Shown: positions 1 through 5,770, numbered from the stretch's first letter. The stretch is DNA of 15,137 bases from GCA-003244245 sp036521655 (GCA_036521655.1 DATDHI010000347.1:1-15137); one strand, 5' to 3'. Program-made: numbers and translations. The notes: generated from the letters alone by a model not told the origin.

Positions 1-48
1 AACCCCGAGCCGTACCTCGGCCTGCACTGGCCGAAGACCGAGGGCTGA
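1..48 (+). CDS. 3' end of an unidentified gene (partial at window edge)
   Basis: Reading from base 1 in frame 1 gives fifteen codons (Asn-Pro-Glu-Pro-Tyr-Leu-Gly-Leu-His-Trp-Pro-Lys-Thr-Glu-Gly) and a TGA stop at 46-48. The composition and clean stop are consistent with the C-terminus of a plus-strand gene converging on the minus-strand gene whose stop lies at 64-66. The fragment is too short to identify the product. It could also be a chance open frame. Confidence 0.4.
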   Translation, partial: NPEPYLGLHWPKTEG

Positions 49-63
49 GACACCCGCAAGGAG

Positions 64-651
64 TCAGAGCTCGGGCCCGCGGGCGCGCAGGTCGTCGACG
101 GTGGCCATCGCCTGCTGGAGCTCGCCGAGCCACTCCTGAGCATGCTCACCCACCAGGCGCACCGCCCAGGCCAGAGCCTCGGAGCGGGACCGCGCCACCC
201 CAGCATCGACCAGGGTGTCGAGCACCAGGCGCTCGGGCTGCCGCAACCGGGTCATCACCGGCACCGACAGGGTGGTGAACATCTCCTCAGTGGCACCCAG
301 CCGGGTACCCCAGGCCACCTTGCGCCGGTAACGGTGCTCGGCCTGCCGGGCGATCTCGATCCGCTCGTCGCGGGTGTCCTCCCGGAACCGGCTGATCCGG
401 CCGGCCTCGGCAGCGGACCGCTCCGCGTCGTCGGTGAACTCCTCCCCGAGCGCGGGCAACTCACCCACCACCACGATCTCCTCCCGATCCACGGTGACCT
501 CGACGTCACCGGTGAACCAGCCGTCCGGCAACCGCCCGGCGAACCACGCCTTGGCATCGTCTGCCGGCGGCAGGTCAGCCTGCTGCCAGCCACCCCGCCC
601 GTGCCACCGGCCACCAGACCGCATCCCGTGCGGCCGTCCGCGTCCTACCAT
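64..651 (-). CDS. Conserved actinobacterial protein with ribbon-helix-helix-like C-terminus
   Basis: This is a complete 195-residue protein of unknown function. The first 20-25 residues are Gly/Arg-rich. A central part (about residues 30-75) contains WFAGRLPDGWFTG and a VTVDREEIVVVG strand, followed by an acidic/basic helical stretch with FREDTRDERIEIA. The C-terminal part (about 125-170) reads LSVPVMTRLRQPERLVLD and then a SRSEALAWAVRL helix. A beta-strand, two helices and a SRSEA turn recall ribbon-helix-helix DNA-binding folds; that is an inference from pattern only. The ATG at 651 has GAGAGGAC about 7 bases upstream as ribosome binding site. The gene is intact, unlike the neighbouring mod remnants, and an AT-rich palindrome at 683-700 lies just upstream, so autoregulation is possible. 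I recall similar proteins as conserved in Actinobacteria but know no assigned role. Confidence 0.8.
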   Translation of the reverse strand: MVGRGRPHGMRSGGRWHGRGGWQQADLPPADDAKAWFAGRLPDGWFTGDVEVTVDREEIVVVGELPALGEEFTDDAERSAAEAGRISRFREDTRDERIEIARQAEHRYRRKVAWGTRLGATEEMFTTLSVPVMTRLRQPERLVLDTLVDAGVARSRSEALAWAVRLVGEHAQEWLGELQQAMATVDDLRARGPEL

Positions 652-682
652 GGCGCCGTCCTCTCGCTCGCCCTGCTGATGC

Positions 683-700
683 AGTAATTACATCATTACT
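683..700. promoter_or_regulatory. AT-rich inverted repeat, candidate operator
   Basis: AGTAAT-TACATC-ATTACT is a perfect 6-bp inverted repeat with a 6-bp spacer. It also contains ATTAC twice at an 8-bp step. It stands out as the most AT-rich patch in a GC-rich region, 32 bases upstream of the start at 651, where a minus-strand promoter or operator would lie. Which regulator binds it is unknown; the downstream ribbon-helix-helix-like protein is a candidate. Confidence 0.5.
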
Positions 701-1661
701 AACGTTGCAGGGTCGAGCGAATCACGTACGCCCACCGCGAACAGCGGTTGACGACTGCCGCGTTCCTCGAGATCGCGAACCTGCACCTGCGAGGTGTTGC
801 CGGAGTTTCAGTCCGGCCGAGTTCGGTGCAGGCTGACCGCGCTGGGGGGGAGGGCGAGGAGCACGTCCCCGGTGCCCGGGGTGGTGGTGAGTGTCCCACC
901 GTCGGCAGGTCGACCGTGGTGCCCCGGGCGGCGCCAGAATAGAGGTTGAGGCCGACGAGGCGAGCCACGTAGTCGCTGCGCGGGTGCATCGCGATCTCGG
1001 TGGGGGTGCCCACCTGCGCGACACGTCCGGCTTCGATCACCACTAGCCGGTCGGCGACTGCCATCGCATCCATCAGGTCGTGGGTGACCATGACGGTGGT
1101 GCCCGGGTAGTCCACCAGGTGGTGTCGCAGCTGCGCGCGAACCTGGACGCGGGTGTTCACGTCGAGCGCGGCGAAACGGCTCGTCGAGCAGCAGCAGCCT
1201 GGGATCGATGACCAGTGCCCGGGCCAGCGCGACGCGTTGCGCCTGCCCTCCCGACAGTGAGCGAGGCCGCTTGGCGACATGATCGGCGAGGTCGACCCTC
1301 CGCAGCCGCTCCCCGCTCGCGCCCGGGCGACAGACCGGTCCACCCCGCGGGCGCGCAGACCGAACGCGACGTTCTCCAGGGCGGACATGTGGGGGAACAG
1401 CAGGCGGTTCTGGAAGACCACCCCCACCGCGCGGTTCTCCGGGGGGACGAAGGTGCCCTCGGCCGCGTCGTCGAGCACGTCCCCTTCCAGCTCGACGCGG
1501 CCGGCGGACAGCGGCAGCAATCCCGCCAGCACGCGAAGCGCGGTGCTCTTGCCGGAGCCGTTGGGCCCGAGCAACCCGACGGTCTCGCCAGGTTCGGCGC
1601 TGAACTCCATCTCCAGGGTGAACCGGCCCCGGTCGACGGTGATCTCGCTGTGCAGCGTCAT
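699..1661 (-). pseudogene. modC: Molybdate ABC transporter ATPase ModC, degraded
   Basis: ModC is the cytoplasmic ATPase of the molybdate importer. The ATG at 1661 has GGAGGAG just upstream. The Walker A motif GPNGSGKST is in frame at about residues 34-42, followed by a Q-loop (VFQNRLLFPHM). Near 1308-1316 the frame is lost. The ABC signature LSGGQ (about 1243-1257) and Walker B (LLLLDEP) are readable only in another frame. An extra base in the AAA run near 1174-1176 restores the first frame, giving FAALDVNTR, the switch His in MVTHDL, and VARLVGLNLYSG. A further shift near 890-900 moves the TOBE-like tail (DVLLALPPSAVSLHRTRP) out of frame, and that frame meets a TGA soon after. An open frame therefore spans the region, but about 45 residues covering signature and Walker B are scrambled. 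The encoded protein should not hydrolyse ATP. The identification as a ModC-type ATPase is firm from sequence and from modA/modB remnants nearby. Confidence 0.85.
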
Positions 1662-1892
1662 CCGCTCCTCCGGGTCACGCGGCTGCGTTCGGATTGAGCC
1701 GCTTGTCACGCAGCGGAACAACCGCGGTCCGTCCACGACAAACGGTTCCATCCCGTCACCGGCAGTCCGGTCAGAAGTCCAGGTCAGGTCCATTCCGTCC
1801 ATTCCGTCTCGCAGGGTTTGTGAGAAAACCGTGAGACGTGAACGGCCCCGGGCCCGCGTATCCGAGCGCGGGCCCGGGGGCTTTGAATCCCA
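1662..1892. other. Non-coding stretch at left edge of inserted DNA
   Basis: No convincing gene is seen here. The stretch carries a 9-bp tandem repeat (TCCATTCCG twice, 1789-1806), a short hairpin (GGTTT at 1815-1819 with AAACC at 1826-1830) and the strong GC hairpin at 1846-1879. modB and modC are normally adjacent or overlapping in actinobacterial mod operons, so the junction between transporter DNA and foreign DNA must lie between the modC start and this region. I could not find a matching direct repeat at the modB side by eye. Confidence 0.4.
1846..1879. terminator. 13-bp GC hairpin ahead of the 1921 gene
   Basis: CCCCGGGCCCGCG (1846-1858) is perfectly complementary to 1867-1879, with an 8-base loop TATCCGAG. 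There is no T-tract, so it may be a factor-dependent terminator or leader structure rather than a classical intrinsic terminator. It sits 42 bases before the ATG at 1921. Confidence 0.5.
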
Positions 1893-1935
1893 CTACCTGA
1901 CACCGACAGGAGCGAGACCCATGCCCGATTCTCCC
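1893..1935 (+). repeat. 43-bp leader repeat, copy 1
   Basis: This segment matches 5266-5308 at 41 of 43 positions by eye. It spans the ribosome binding site (AGGAG, 8 bases before the ATG at 1921) and the first codons (Met-Pro-Asp). The match shows that the starts of the genes at 1921 and 5294 share a recent common origin or have been homogenised by recombination. Confidence 0.85.
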
Positions 1936-2676
1936 GACCACACCCAAACCAGCGACACCGCCCACCGCGCATGGTGCGAACACTGCGAAACCAGCCCCGA
2001 ACTCACCAGCCACCACAGCGCGCAGCACACCATCAGCGCCGCGGGTGGCGACCTGGTCGCCGGCCTCGTCGCCACCGACCCCAACCCCACCCAACCAAGA
2101 GAAACGTTCGTCACGCTCACCGTCGACGGAGTTGCGACCTACCTGCCCGCTGCGCAGGCCGCCCAGCTGGCGGTGCGCCTGCTGACCCTCGCCACCGAAG
2201 CGGGCAGCGCAGCGGTGCAGGACTGTTTCGTGCCGCTGGTGGCCGACCTGTATCACCTGGCCGCGGTCATTGAACGGGCCCGACGGGGCGCAGCGCAGGT
2301 GCCGCAGCGTGGGCAGCGGCGCTGCGCGCACGCCGACGATCACGCCGGCGCCCACTGGGTCGAGCAGGCCGGGGATGACAAGCGGGTGGAACACCGCGGT
2401 GAGTGGGCCTGTGACTCGTTGCCGGTGCCTGTCCCGCTACATCCCCAGCGCCCGGTACTCATCGGCGATCCGCTCGAACACGGCACGAGCCGCGTCACCG
2501 TAGACGGCGAGAGCGTCATACCCGGCGAACCGCTGCTCGTAGTGACGAACATCCTTGGGGTCAGTGATGAGCGCCGTGGCCGACTCCGTCCCCACCATGA
2601 CGGCACGCGCGTCGAAGATCTGGAACCCGTGCAAGATCGCACCGCGAACCGGGCGGGTCCAGGGGATCACACCTAA
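1921..2676 (+). CDS. DUF6907-like small protein, probably with run-on 3' end
   Basis: The ATG is preceded by AGGAG at a spacing of 8. About the first 120 residues look genuine: a Trp-Cys-containing WCEHC segment near residue 18, then HHS near residue 30, then beta-rich sequence (FVTLTVDGVATYLP) and a helix (AAQAAQLAVRLLTLATEAG). This Trp-Cys...His-His-Ser arrangement is shared with the proteins at 4377 and 5294 and recalls the DUF6907 family of actinobacterial mobile elements; the family name is from memory and not checked. After about 2300 the frame stays open to a stop at 2676, but this tail is low-complexity and runs antisense over the end of the DUF5753 gene (stop at 2437). The original stop was therefore probably lost or shifted, and the functional protein likely ends before 2437. 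Confidence 0.6.
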   Translation: MPDSPDHTQTSDTAHRAWCEHCETSPELTSHHSAQHTISAAGGDLVAGLVATDPNPTQPRETFVTLTVDGVATYLPAAQAAQLAVRLLTLATEAGSAAVQDCFVPLVADLYHLAAVIERARRGAAQVPQRGQRRCAHADDHAGAHWVEQAGDDKRVEHRGEWACDSLPVPVPLHPQRPVLIGDPLEHGTSRVTVDGESVIPGEPLLVVTNILGVSDERRGRLRPHHDGTRVEDLEPVQDRTANRAGPGDHT

Positions 2677-3267
2677 CCGCATGTTCGGTCGCTGGCTATC
2701 CGATACGAGTTGATCCATCTGGGTCGCCATCACCGCCGGTGAGCCGATGTGCCACCGCAGTGAACCCTCTGTTTGCACAACCGTGAACTCACGATCCGAA
2801 TCGAGCGCTTGCCGCCGCTCCATCCGTGTCGCTATGAACTGTTCAGCCTGTTCACCAGTGAACGATCTTGCCGCGATTCCTCCAGCGTAGTCGTGGGTCT
2901 GAAGCAATCCCCAGATGATCGCCGTTTGGAGGCCGCGTACCCGAGCTGACGCTCTCTCGATCAAGGCGATACGGGCCTGTAACCGTGGCGCGTCATGGCG
3001 TTGCAGAACAGTCCGCGCTTTCGAGGTTTCCTGCCGGATGGTGCGCGCGGTGGAAACCAGGCCACGGCGGATACGCGCCGGGACGGTGTAAATGTCACAG
3101 ATCCGCTCGATCTCCGGTTCTGTGGGCATCTGCTTACCGGTCTCGAAACGGCTGATCGTGGCCTGGCTGACACCGGTGCGCCTCGCTGCTTCCGTCTGCG
3201 ACAAACCCGCATCGGCGCGCAGGCACTGCAAAGTCTGAGACAGTTCGTCACGGGCGGGTTTCGTCAA
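2437..3267 (-). CDS. Xre-family helix-turn-helix regulator with DUF5753 (Scr1 antitoxin-like)
   Basis: This is an intact regulator of about 276 residues. The N-terminal Xre domain reads LRADAGLSQTEAARRTGVSQ then TISRFETGK (about residues 16-45), a classic lambda-repressor-type helix-turn-helix. The rest matches DUF5753: GLLQTHDYA, RMERRQAL, LRWHIGS, MATQMDQL, LGVIPW, and a C-terminal Tyr-containing segment ending at a TAG. Such proteins are annotated as Scr1-type antitoxin-like regulators in Streptomyces and relatives, often next to DUF397 or DUF6879 proteins. The frame is open upstream to 3372, but that would overlap the DUF6879 gene. I chose the TTG at 3265-3267, which has GGAGG 11 bases upstream and lies just after the DUF6879 stop at 3288. 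It is very likely cotranscribed with that gene. It is one of only two large island genes without visible damage. Confidence 0.85.
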   Translation of the reverse strand: MTKPARDELSQTLQCLRADAGLSQTEAARRTGVSQATISRFETGKQMPTEPEIERICDIYTVPARIRRGLVSTARTIRQETSKARTVLQRHDAPRLQARIALIERASARVRGLQTAIIWGLLQTHDYAGGIAARSFTGEQAEQFIATRMERRQALDSDREFTVVQTEGSLRWHIGSPAVMATQMDQLVSDSQRPNMRLGVIPWTRPVRGAILHGFQIFDARAVMVGTESATALITDPKDVRHYEQRFAGYDALAVYGDAARAVFERIADEYRALGM

Positions 3268-3287
3268 CTGCGGGTCAACCTCCGTTC

Positions 3288-3866
3288 TCAGTGACTCGCC
3301 ATCCGGCGGATGGGGTGATGATGTTGTGGATGCGTCGCCCACCACGCCCCGAATGGGACAGCGACGCGCCACGCCGTCCTCGCAGCCTGCGAATGCCGGC
3401 GACCCTGCGGGGGGTCGAGTACTCGGGCACCCATGAAGCGGCCATCTGGGTGGTAGTGCATGGTGACCACATCGTGGTCATCGATGAGCCACCAATCCCC
3501 GGTGGCCTGCTCCAATTCCGAAGGTGGGCTGATCTCCGCTAAGTCCAGCACCCGAATGTTCTCACCGGCTTGTTCATTGAGTCGGTAACCCCAGTCGCAG
3601 GCGTAACGCTCGTAATCCGTGATGGGATCGTGGATGACACGGACCCGGCGGCGTGGCCGCCCTTCCCGCGCCCATCGGGTCAGGATGTCCATCCACGGTT
3701 GTTTGTTCTCCCATGTCGGCTCGGTTTCCCCGGCGATCCACCGCTCGAAGTCGTTGCCGTTGATCGGGACGTCGTAGGAGGGGAGGGTCTCCATGCGGAA
3801 CAAGTCCCGGCGGGTCGCAGCGAGCACCTGGCGCAGCTGTGTGGCGTCAAGCAGTTCGCGGTTCAT
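3288..3866 (-). CDS. DUF6879-type protein
   Basis: This 192-residue protein begins with MNRELLDATQLRQVLAA. Its features are a FRMETLPSYDVP segment, a GETEPTW stretch followed by WMDILTRWAREGR, an RVRVIHDPITDYERYACDWGY core, an acidic DWWLIDDHDVVTMHY segment, and a C-terminal AVPFGAWWATHP. This is the signature layout of the DUF6879 family, found beside DUF5753 regulators in Actinobacteria; its biochemical role is unknown. The ATG at 3866 overlaps the TGA of the preceding small gene (ATGA), so the two were translationally coupled. A frameshift in that small gene now reads straight into this frame, so an N-terminally extended fusion from 4103 (271 residues) is also open. The DUF6879 part is intact. 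It lies just upstream of the Xre/DUF5753 gene, 20 bases apart. Confidence 0.8.
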   Translation of the reverse strand: MNRELLDATQLRQVLAATRRDLFRMETLPSYDVPINGNDFERWIAGETEPTWENKQPWMDILTRWAREGRPRRRVRVIHDPITDYERYACDWGYRLNEQAGENIRVLDLAEISPPSELEQATGDWWLIDDHDVVTMHYHPDGRFMGARVLDPPQGRRHSQAARTAWRVAVPFGAWWATHPQHHHPIRRMASH

Positions 3867-4103
3867 CGTGTGATCGCCTTCGTGATGTCCTCGGGTTGCA
3901 GGTTGCAGAGCATGTCGAGTGGGACCTCCATGAAGATCTTCGGTGGCTGGTGCATTGAGTTCGGCGAGCTCGGCGAGGACGGCCGGGTCGGTGATCACGT
4001 AACCTCTCACCATCGTCCTGGGGTGCCCGGGCCGGGCATAGAGGGCTGCGCAGGTCTCGCCGTCCTGACAACTCTCGTCGGTGCGGAGTCGGTGCAGTGC
4101 CAT
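3863..4103 (-). pseudogene. Small conserved protein upstream of DUF6879, frameshifted
   Basis: From the ATG at 4103 (GGAGG about 8 bases upstream) the frame gives MALHRLRTDESCQDGETC, an ALYARP segment and VRGYVITDPAVLAELAELN. This resembles the short partner that commonly precedes DUF6879 genes. After about residue 52 the family-like sequence continues in a different frame (IFMEVPLDMLCNLQPEDI) and ends at the TGA at 3863-3865, which overlaps the DUF6879 ATG. A single-base indel near 3940-3955 therefore breaks the gene. Without correction the frame reads through into DUF6879 and makes an in-frame fusion. Its function is unknown; two cysteines lie near the N-terminus. Confidence 0.65.
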
Positions 4104-4376
4104 GGGTGTCCTCCATCAGGGGCTGCGCTGGTTGATCCCTATCCGTGGAGGATGACGTAGTGAGCGTTGGAGCGTCAACGCGCTCGAACGAATACCGCTG
4201 GTGTACCACGCTGGACGTTGACGTATTCGCGTCTGCGTGTGCATAGTAGGTGGGCGCTGGATGACGGCTAGAGGAGGGGGGACCCTCCCCGGCCCCGAGG
4301 GCGCCGGAAAGCGGTGGCCCCGGGGCCAGCGTGACGGCCCTGTAAAACCGCCCACTTCCCCGGAGGAGACCCCGCC
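4104..4376. promoter_or_regulatory. Divergent intergenic control region
   Basis: This region separates the minus-strand small gene/DUF6879/DUF5753 unit from the plus-strand small-gene run. A plus-strand promoter is suggested by TTGACG (4218-4223), an 18-base spacer and CATAGT (4242-4247). A mirrored TTGACG lies on the minus strand (CGTCAA at 4173-4178), though its -10 is poor. Other features are an inverted repeat GCGTTG/CAACGC (4164-4169 and 4176-4181), a TGGT-GT-ACCA element near 4200, and a perfect 14-bp palindrome TGGCCCCGGGGCCA at 4315-4328. The Xre protein is the obvious candidate binder, by inference. Confidence 0.5.
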
Positions 4377-4807
4377 ATGGCCACGACGACACCCGTCCGC
4401 GACGCCAGACCCATCACCCTCGATGTCCCGGATGAGACAACTCGATGCCCTTCGTGGTGTGCCGGTGAAGGACACCCCGCCCCGGACCCCAACCATGGCG
4501 GGTTCTGGTCTCATCACAGCGGCGCGGCGCGTGTGGACTCGACGACGGTGCCCACGCCTTGATCAGGATCACCGGCTGGGTAGACGACTGCGACACCTTC
4601 GGTCCCTACCTCGAACTCACCGTCAGCGACCCGGAATGGGTCTGCGAACCCGGGACGGTGTTCGCCACCCCCACCCAAGCCCTGGATCTGATCACCGGGC
4701 TCCTGGACACCGTGAACCAGGCCCTGCCCCCAGAACAACGCATCTACCTCGGGCCGCCCGGGTTCGAGTATGTGACCGAGGGCTGGGAAGGTTTTCCGTG
4801 CCCCTGA
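4377..4807 (+). pseudogene. DUF6907-like small protein, frameshifted
   Basis: The ATG at 4377 is preceded by GGAGGAG at a spacing of 8. The first frame gives a Cys-Pro-Ser-Trp-Cys motif, a His a few residues later, and SHHSG, the same layout as the proteins at 1921 and 5294. It then stops at 4560-4562. From about 4540 the second half continues in another frame: GAHALIRITGWVDD, YLELTVSD, and the helix TQALDLITGLLDTVNQ, ending at 4805-4807. Joining the two at about 4535-4550 restores one protein of about 142 residues with the beta-then-helix pattern of the family. A TTG at 4559 could start the second half alone, but I see no good ribosome binding site for it. A one-base indel is the simplest explanation; programmed frameshifting has no supporting slippery site that I can see. 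It is the first gene of a plus-strand run of overlapping small genes. Confidence 0.65.
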
Positions 4808-5007
4808 CCGGCCGGCCCGGCTACCTCACCGACGACGACGAGGTCGGGCACCTCGCCCACCTCCTCGCCCGGTTCATGCAGTGCACCAGCCCGGAGCAGC
4901 GCACCTACCCCACCACCCCCCTCGAACTGGCCGTCATCGCCGCGGCGGCTGCGCAGCACCCCGCCGTGCAGCACGCCGCGGCACGCCTGGACCAGGCCCC
5001 CCGGTGA
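4798..5007 (+). CDS. Small unknown protein, 69 residues
   Basis: The GTG at 4798 overlaps the end of the preceding gene (stop 4807) by 10 bases, which suggests translational coupling. The product has a TDDDEVGHLAHLLARFMQ helix, a short loop with YPTTPLELAVI, and an Ala/Gln/His-rich amphipathic end. There is no signal peptide or membrane segment. I do not recognise a family; tiny helical proteins of this kind are frequent in actinobacterial integrative elements. The same frame is open far upstream, but that part is out of frame with the better-supported gene at 4377. The stop at 5005-5007 overlaps the next candidate start as GTGA. Confidence 0.5.
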   Translation: MPLTGRPGYLTDDDEVGHLAHLLARFMQCTSPEQRTYPTTPLELAVIAAAAAQHPAVQHAAARLDQAPR

Positions 5008-5113
5008 ACCGCCCGGCCGGGAAGTCCTCCTCGTCGCCGGCTTGCTGTGCCTGGCAACCCTGCTCGGTGTCACCCTCTGCCTCGCAGCACACGCGTTTCG
5101 GTTGGGCTGGTGA
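5004..5113 (+). pseudogene. Small single-span membrane protein, frameshifted
   Basis: A GTG at 5004 overlaps the previous stop (GTGA), but its frame gives Ser/Pro-rich sequence. One frame over, from about 5018, the DNA encodes REVLLVAGLLCLATLLGV followed by TLCLAAHAFRLGW and a TGA at 5111-5113, a convincing single membrane span. That TGA in turn overlaps the GTG of the next gene at 5110. Overlapping junctions at both ends make a 36-residue membrane protein with a one-base loss near 5015-5020 the best explanation. A short TTG start (5042) inside the hydrophobic stretch is the alternative. Function unknown. Confidence 0.4.
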
Positions 5114-5373
5114 CCGCCCTGCGCGCTTGGTCACGAGGCCGCCCGGGCCGTGACCCCGCCCTGTGGCTCGTCCGGTCGTTCGCTGACGGCGACACCCACC
5201 GCGGCGCATACTCGCTCGTCACCCGCTCCGTGCATGCCCGCTGCGGAGTCGAGTTCGCCATCCCCCTACCTGACACCGACATGAGCGAGACCCATGCCCG
5301 ATTTTCCCTACCCCACCCCGCGCCGCACCGTCCCCACTGCGGGCGCGACGCCGCCGTGCCCGTCCTGGTGTAA
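5110..5373 (+). CDS. Small His/Cys-containing unknown protein
   Basis: The GTG at 5110 overlaps the TGA of the membrane-protein remnant, so the genes were coupled. The first half (about residues 10-50) reads DPALWLVRSFADGDTHRGAY and ends in HARCGVEF, resembling short actinobacterial element proteins with an Asp-Gly...His segment and a Cys-Gly near the C-terminus. The rest (after about residue 55) overlaps the start of the next gene at 5294 by 80 bases and contains the 43-bp leader repeat. The natural C-terminus may therefore have been replaced or extended by recombination at the repeat. No catalytic motif is visible. Moderate confidence as a gene, low confidence in its end. Confidence 0.45.
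   Translation: MTALRAWSRGRPGRDPALWLVRSFADGDTHRGAYSLVTRSVHARCGVEFAIPLPDTDMSETHARFSLPHPAPHRPHCGRDAAVPVLV
5266..5308 (+). repeat. 43-bp leader repeat, copy 2
   Basis: This is 41/43 identical to 1893-1935. One of the two differences changes the AGGAG ribosome binding site of copy 1 into ATGAG here, weakening it and creating an extra ATG. The other difference lies in the early codons. Direct orientation with about 3.37 kb between copies makes it a possible site for recombination that would delete the DUF5753/DUF6879 segment. Confidence 0.85.
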
Positions 5374-5608
5374 CCCGGCGCGCCACCCTTCGGGCTACCC
5401 CGCGCACTGCAGCGCGCCCCGCGTGCTCGGCGCCGCCGACATCACCGGCGAGGCGCCACTGATCGCCCTGAGTTTGTACCGCGGGGACGACCCCGGGGCG
5501 CCCTACCCTGACGATATCGGCGACACTGGGATCGAGATCGAGATCGCCGGGAACGGGGCGGCGATCTGCGCGGACTCCGCTGGGCGTCCCGTGCTTCCGG
5601 GTTCATGA
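5294..5608 (+). CDS. DUF6907-like small protein
   Basis: The ATG at 5294 encodes Met-Pro-Asp like the gene at 1921, and the first codons lie in the shared leader repeat. The 104-residue product has CPSWCNPARH (about residues 22-31), a His-Cys-Ser a little later, a PLIALSLYRGDD strand-turn, and an acidic IGIEIEIAGNG-like C-terminal region. The Cys-Pro-Ser-Trp-Cys...His pattern is shared with the gene at 4377 and may bind a metal; that is inference. It is complete here, the least damaged of the three paralogues. It is shorter than the expected family length, lacking a long C-terminal helix. Its TGA overlaps the next ATG (ATGA at 5605-5608). Confidence 0.6.
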   Translation: MPDFPYPTPRRTVPTAGATPPCPSWCNPARHPSGYPAHCSAPRVLGAADITGEAPLIALSLYRGDDPGAPYPDDIGDTGIEIEIAGNGAAICADSAGRPVLPGS

Positions 5609-5770
5609 CGCCCGACTACGCCCGCGCGCTCGCCGCGTGGCTGCTGGCCGTGGCGGACGAAGCCGACCCGCACCACCGCAACGGTGAGCCGGGCGCGAGC
5701 TGGCGCGCGCGATGACGGCCGCTTCCCCGAATCGGTGTATGCGCAGGTCACTGCCGGGGAAGCGGGTTAG
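5605..5770 (+). pseudogene. Small unknown protein, frameshifted at a GC repeat
   Basis: The ATG overlaps the preceding TGA. The frame gives MTPDYARALAAWLLAVADEA, DPHHRNGEPGASW, and then stops at 5713-5715, after 36 residues. Family-like sequence (DDGRFPESVYAQVTAGEAG) continues in another frame to a TAG at 5768-5770. The switch occurs in a GCGCGCGCG run at 5703-5711, a typical slippage tract. The restored product would be about 55 residues and mostly helical. Function unknown. It is part of the coupled small-gene run. Confidence 0.5.

Noticed and set aside
142..687. Plus-strand frame of 181 codons
   Set aside because: It is the antisense shadow of the better-supported minus-strand protein at 64-651 and has no family-like sequence.
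1870..1892. GGGGGCTTTGAATCCCAC resembles the T-arm and 3' end of a tRNA, which would be an attachment site
   Set aside because: The invariant TTC of the T-loop is not present, and no anticodon or acceptor arm can be folded upstream, where the 13-bp hairpin sits.
4237..4797. Long plus-strand frame upstream of 4798
   Set aside because: It is Arg/Pro-rich shadow sequence over the DUF6907-like gene; only the part from the GTG at 4798 looks like a protein.
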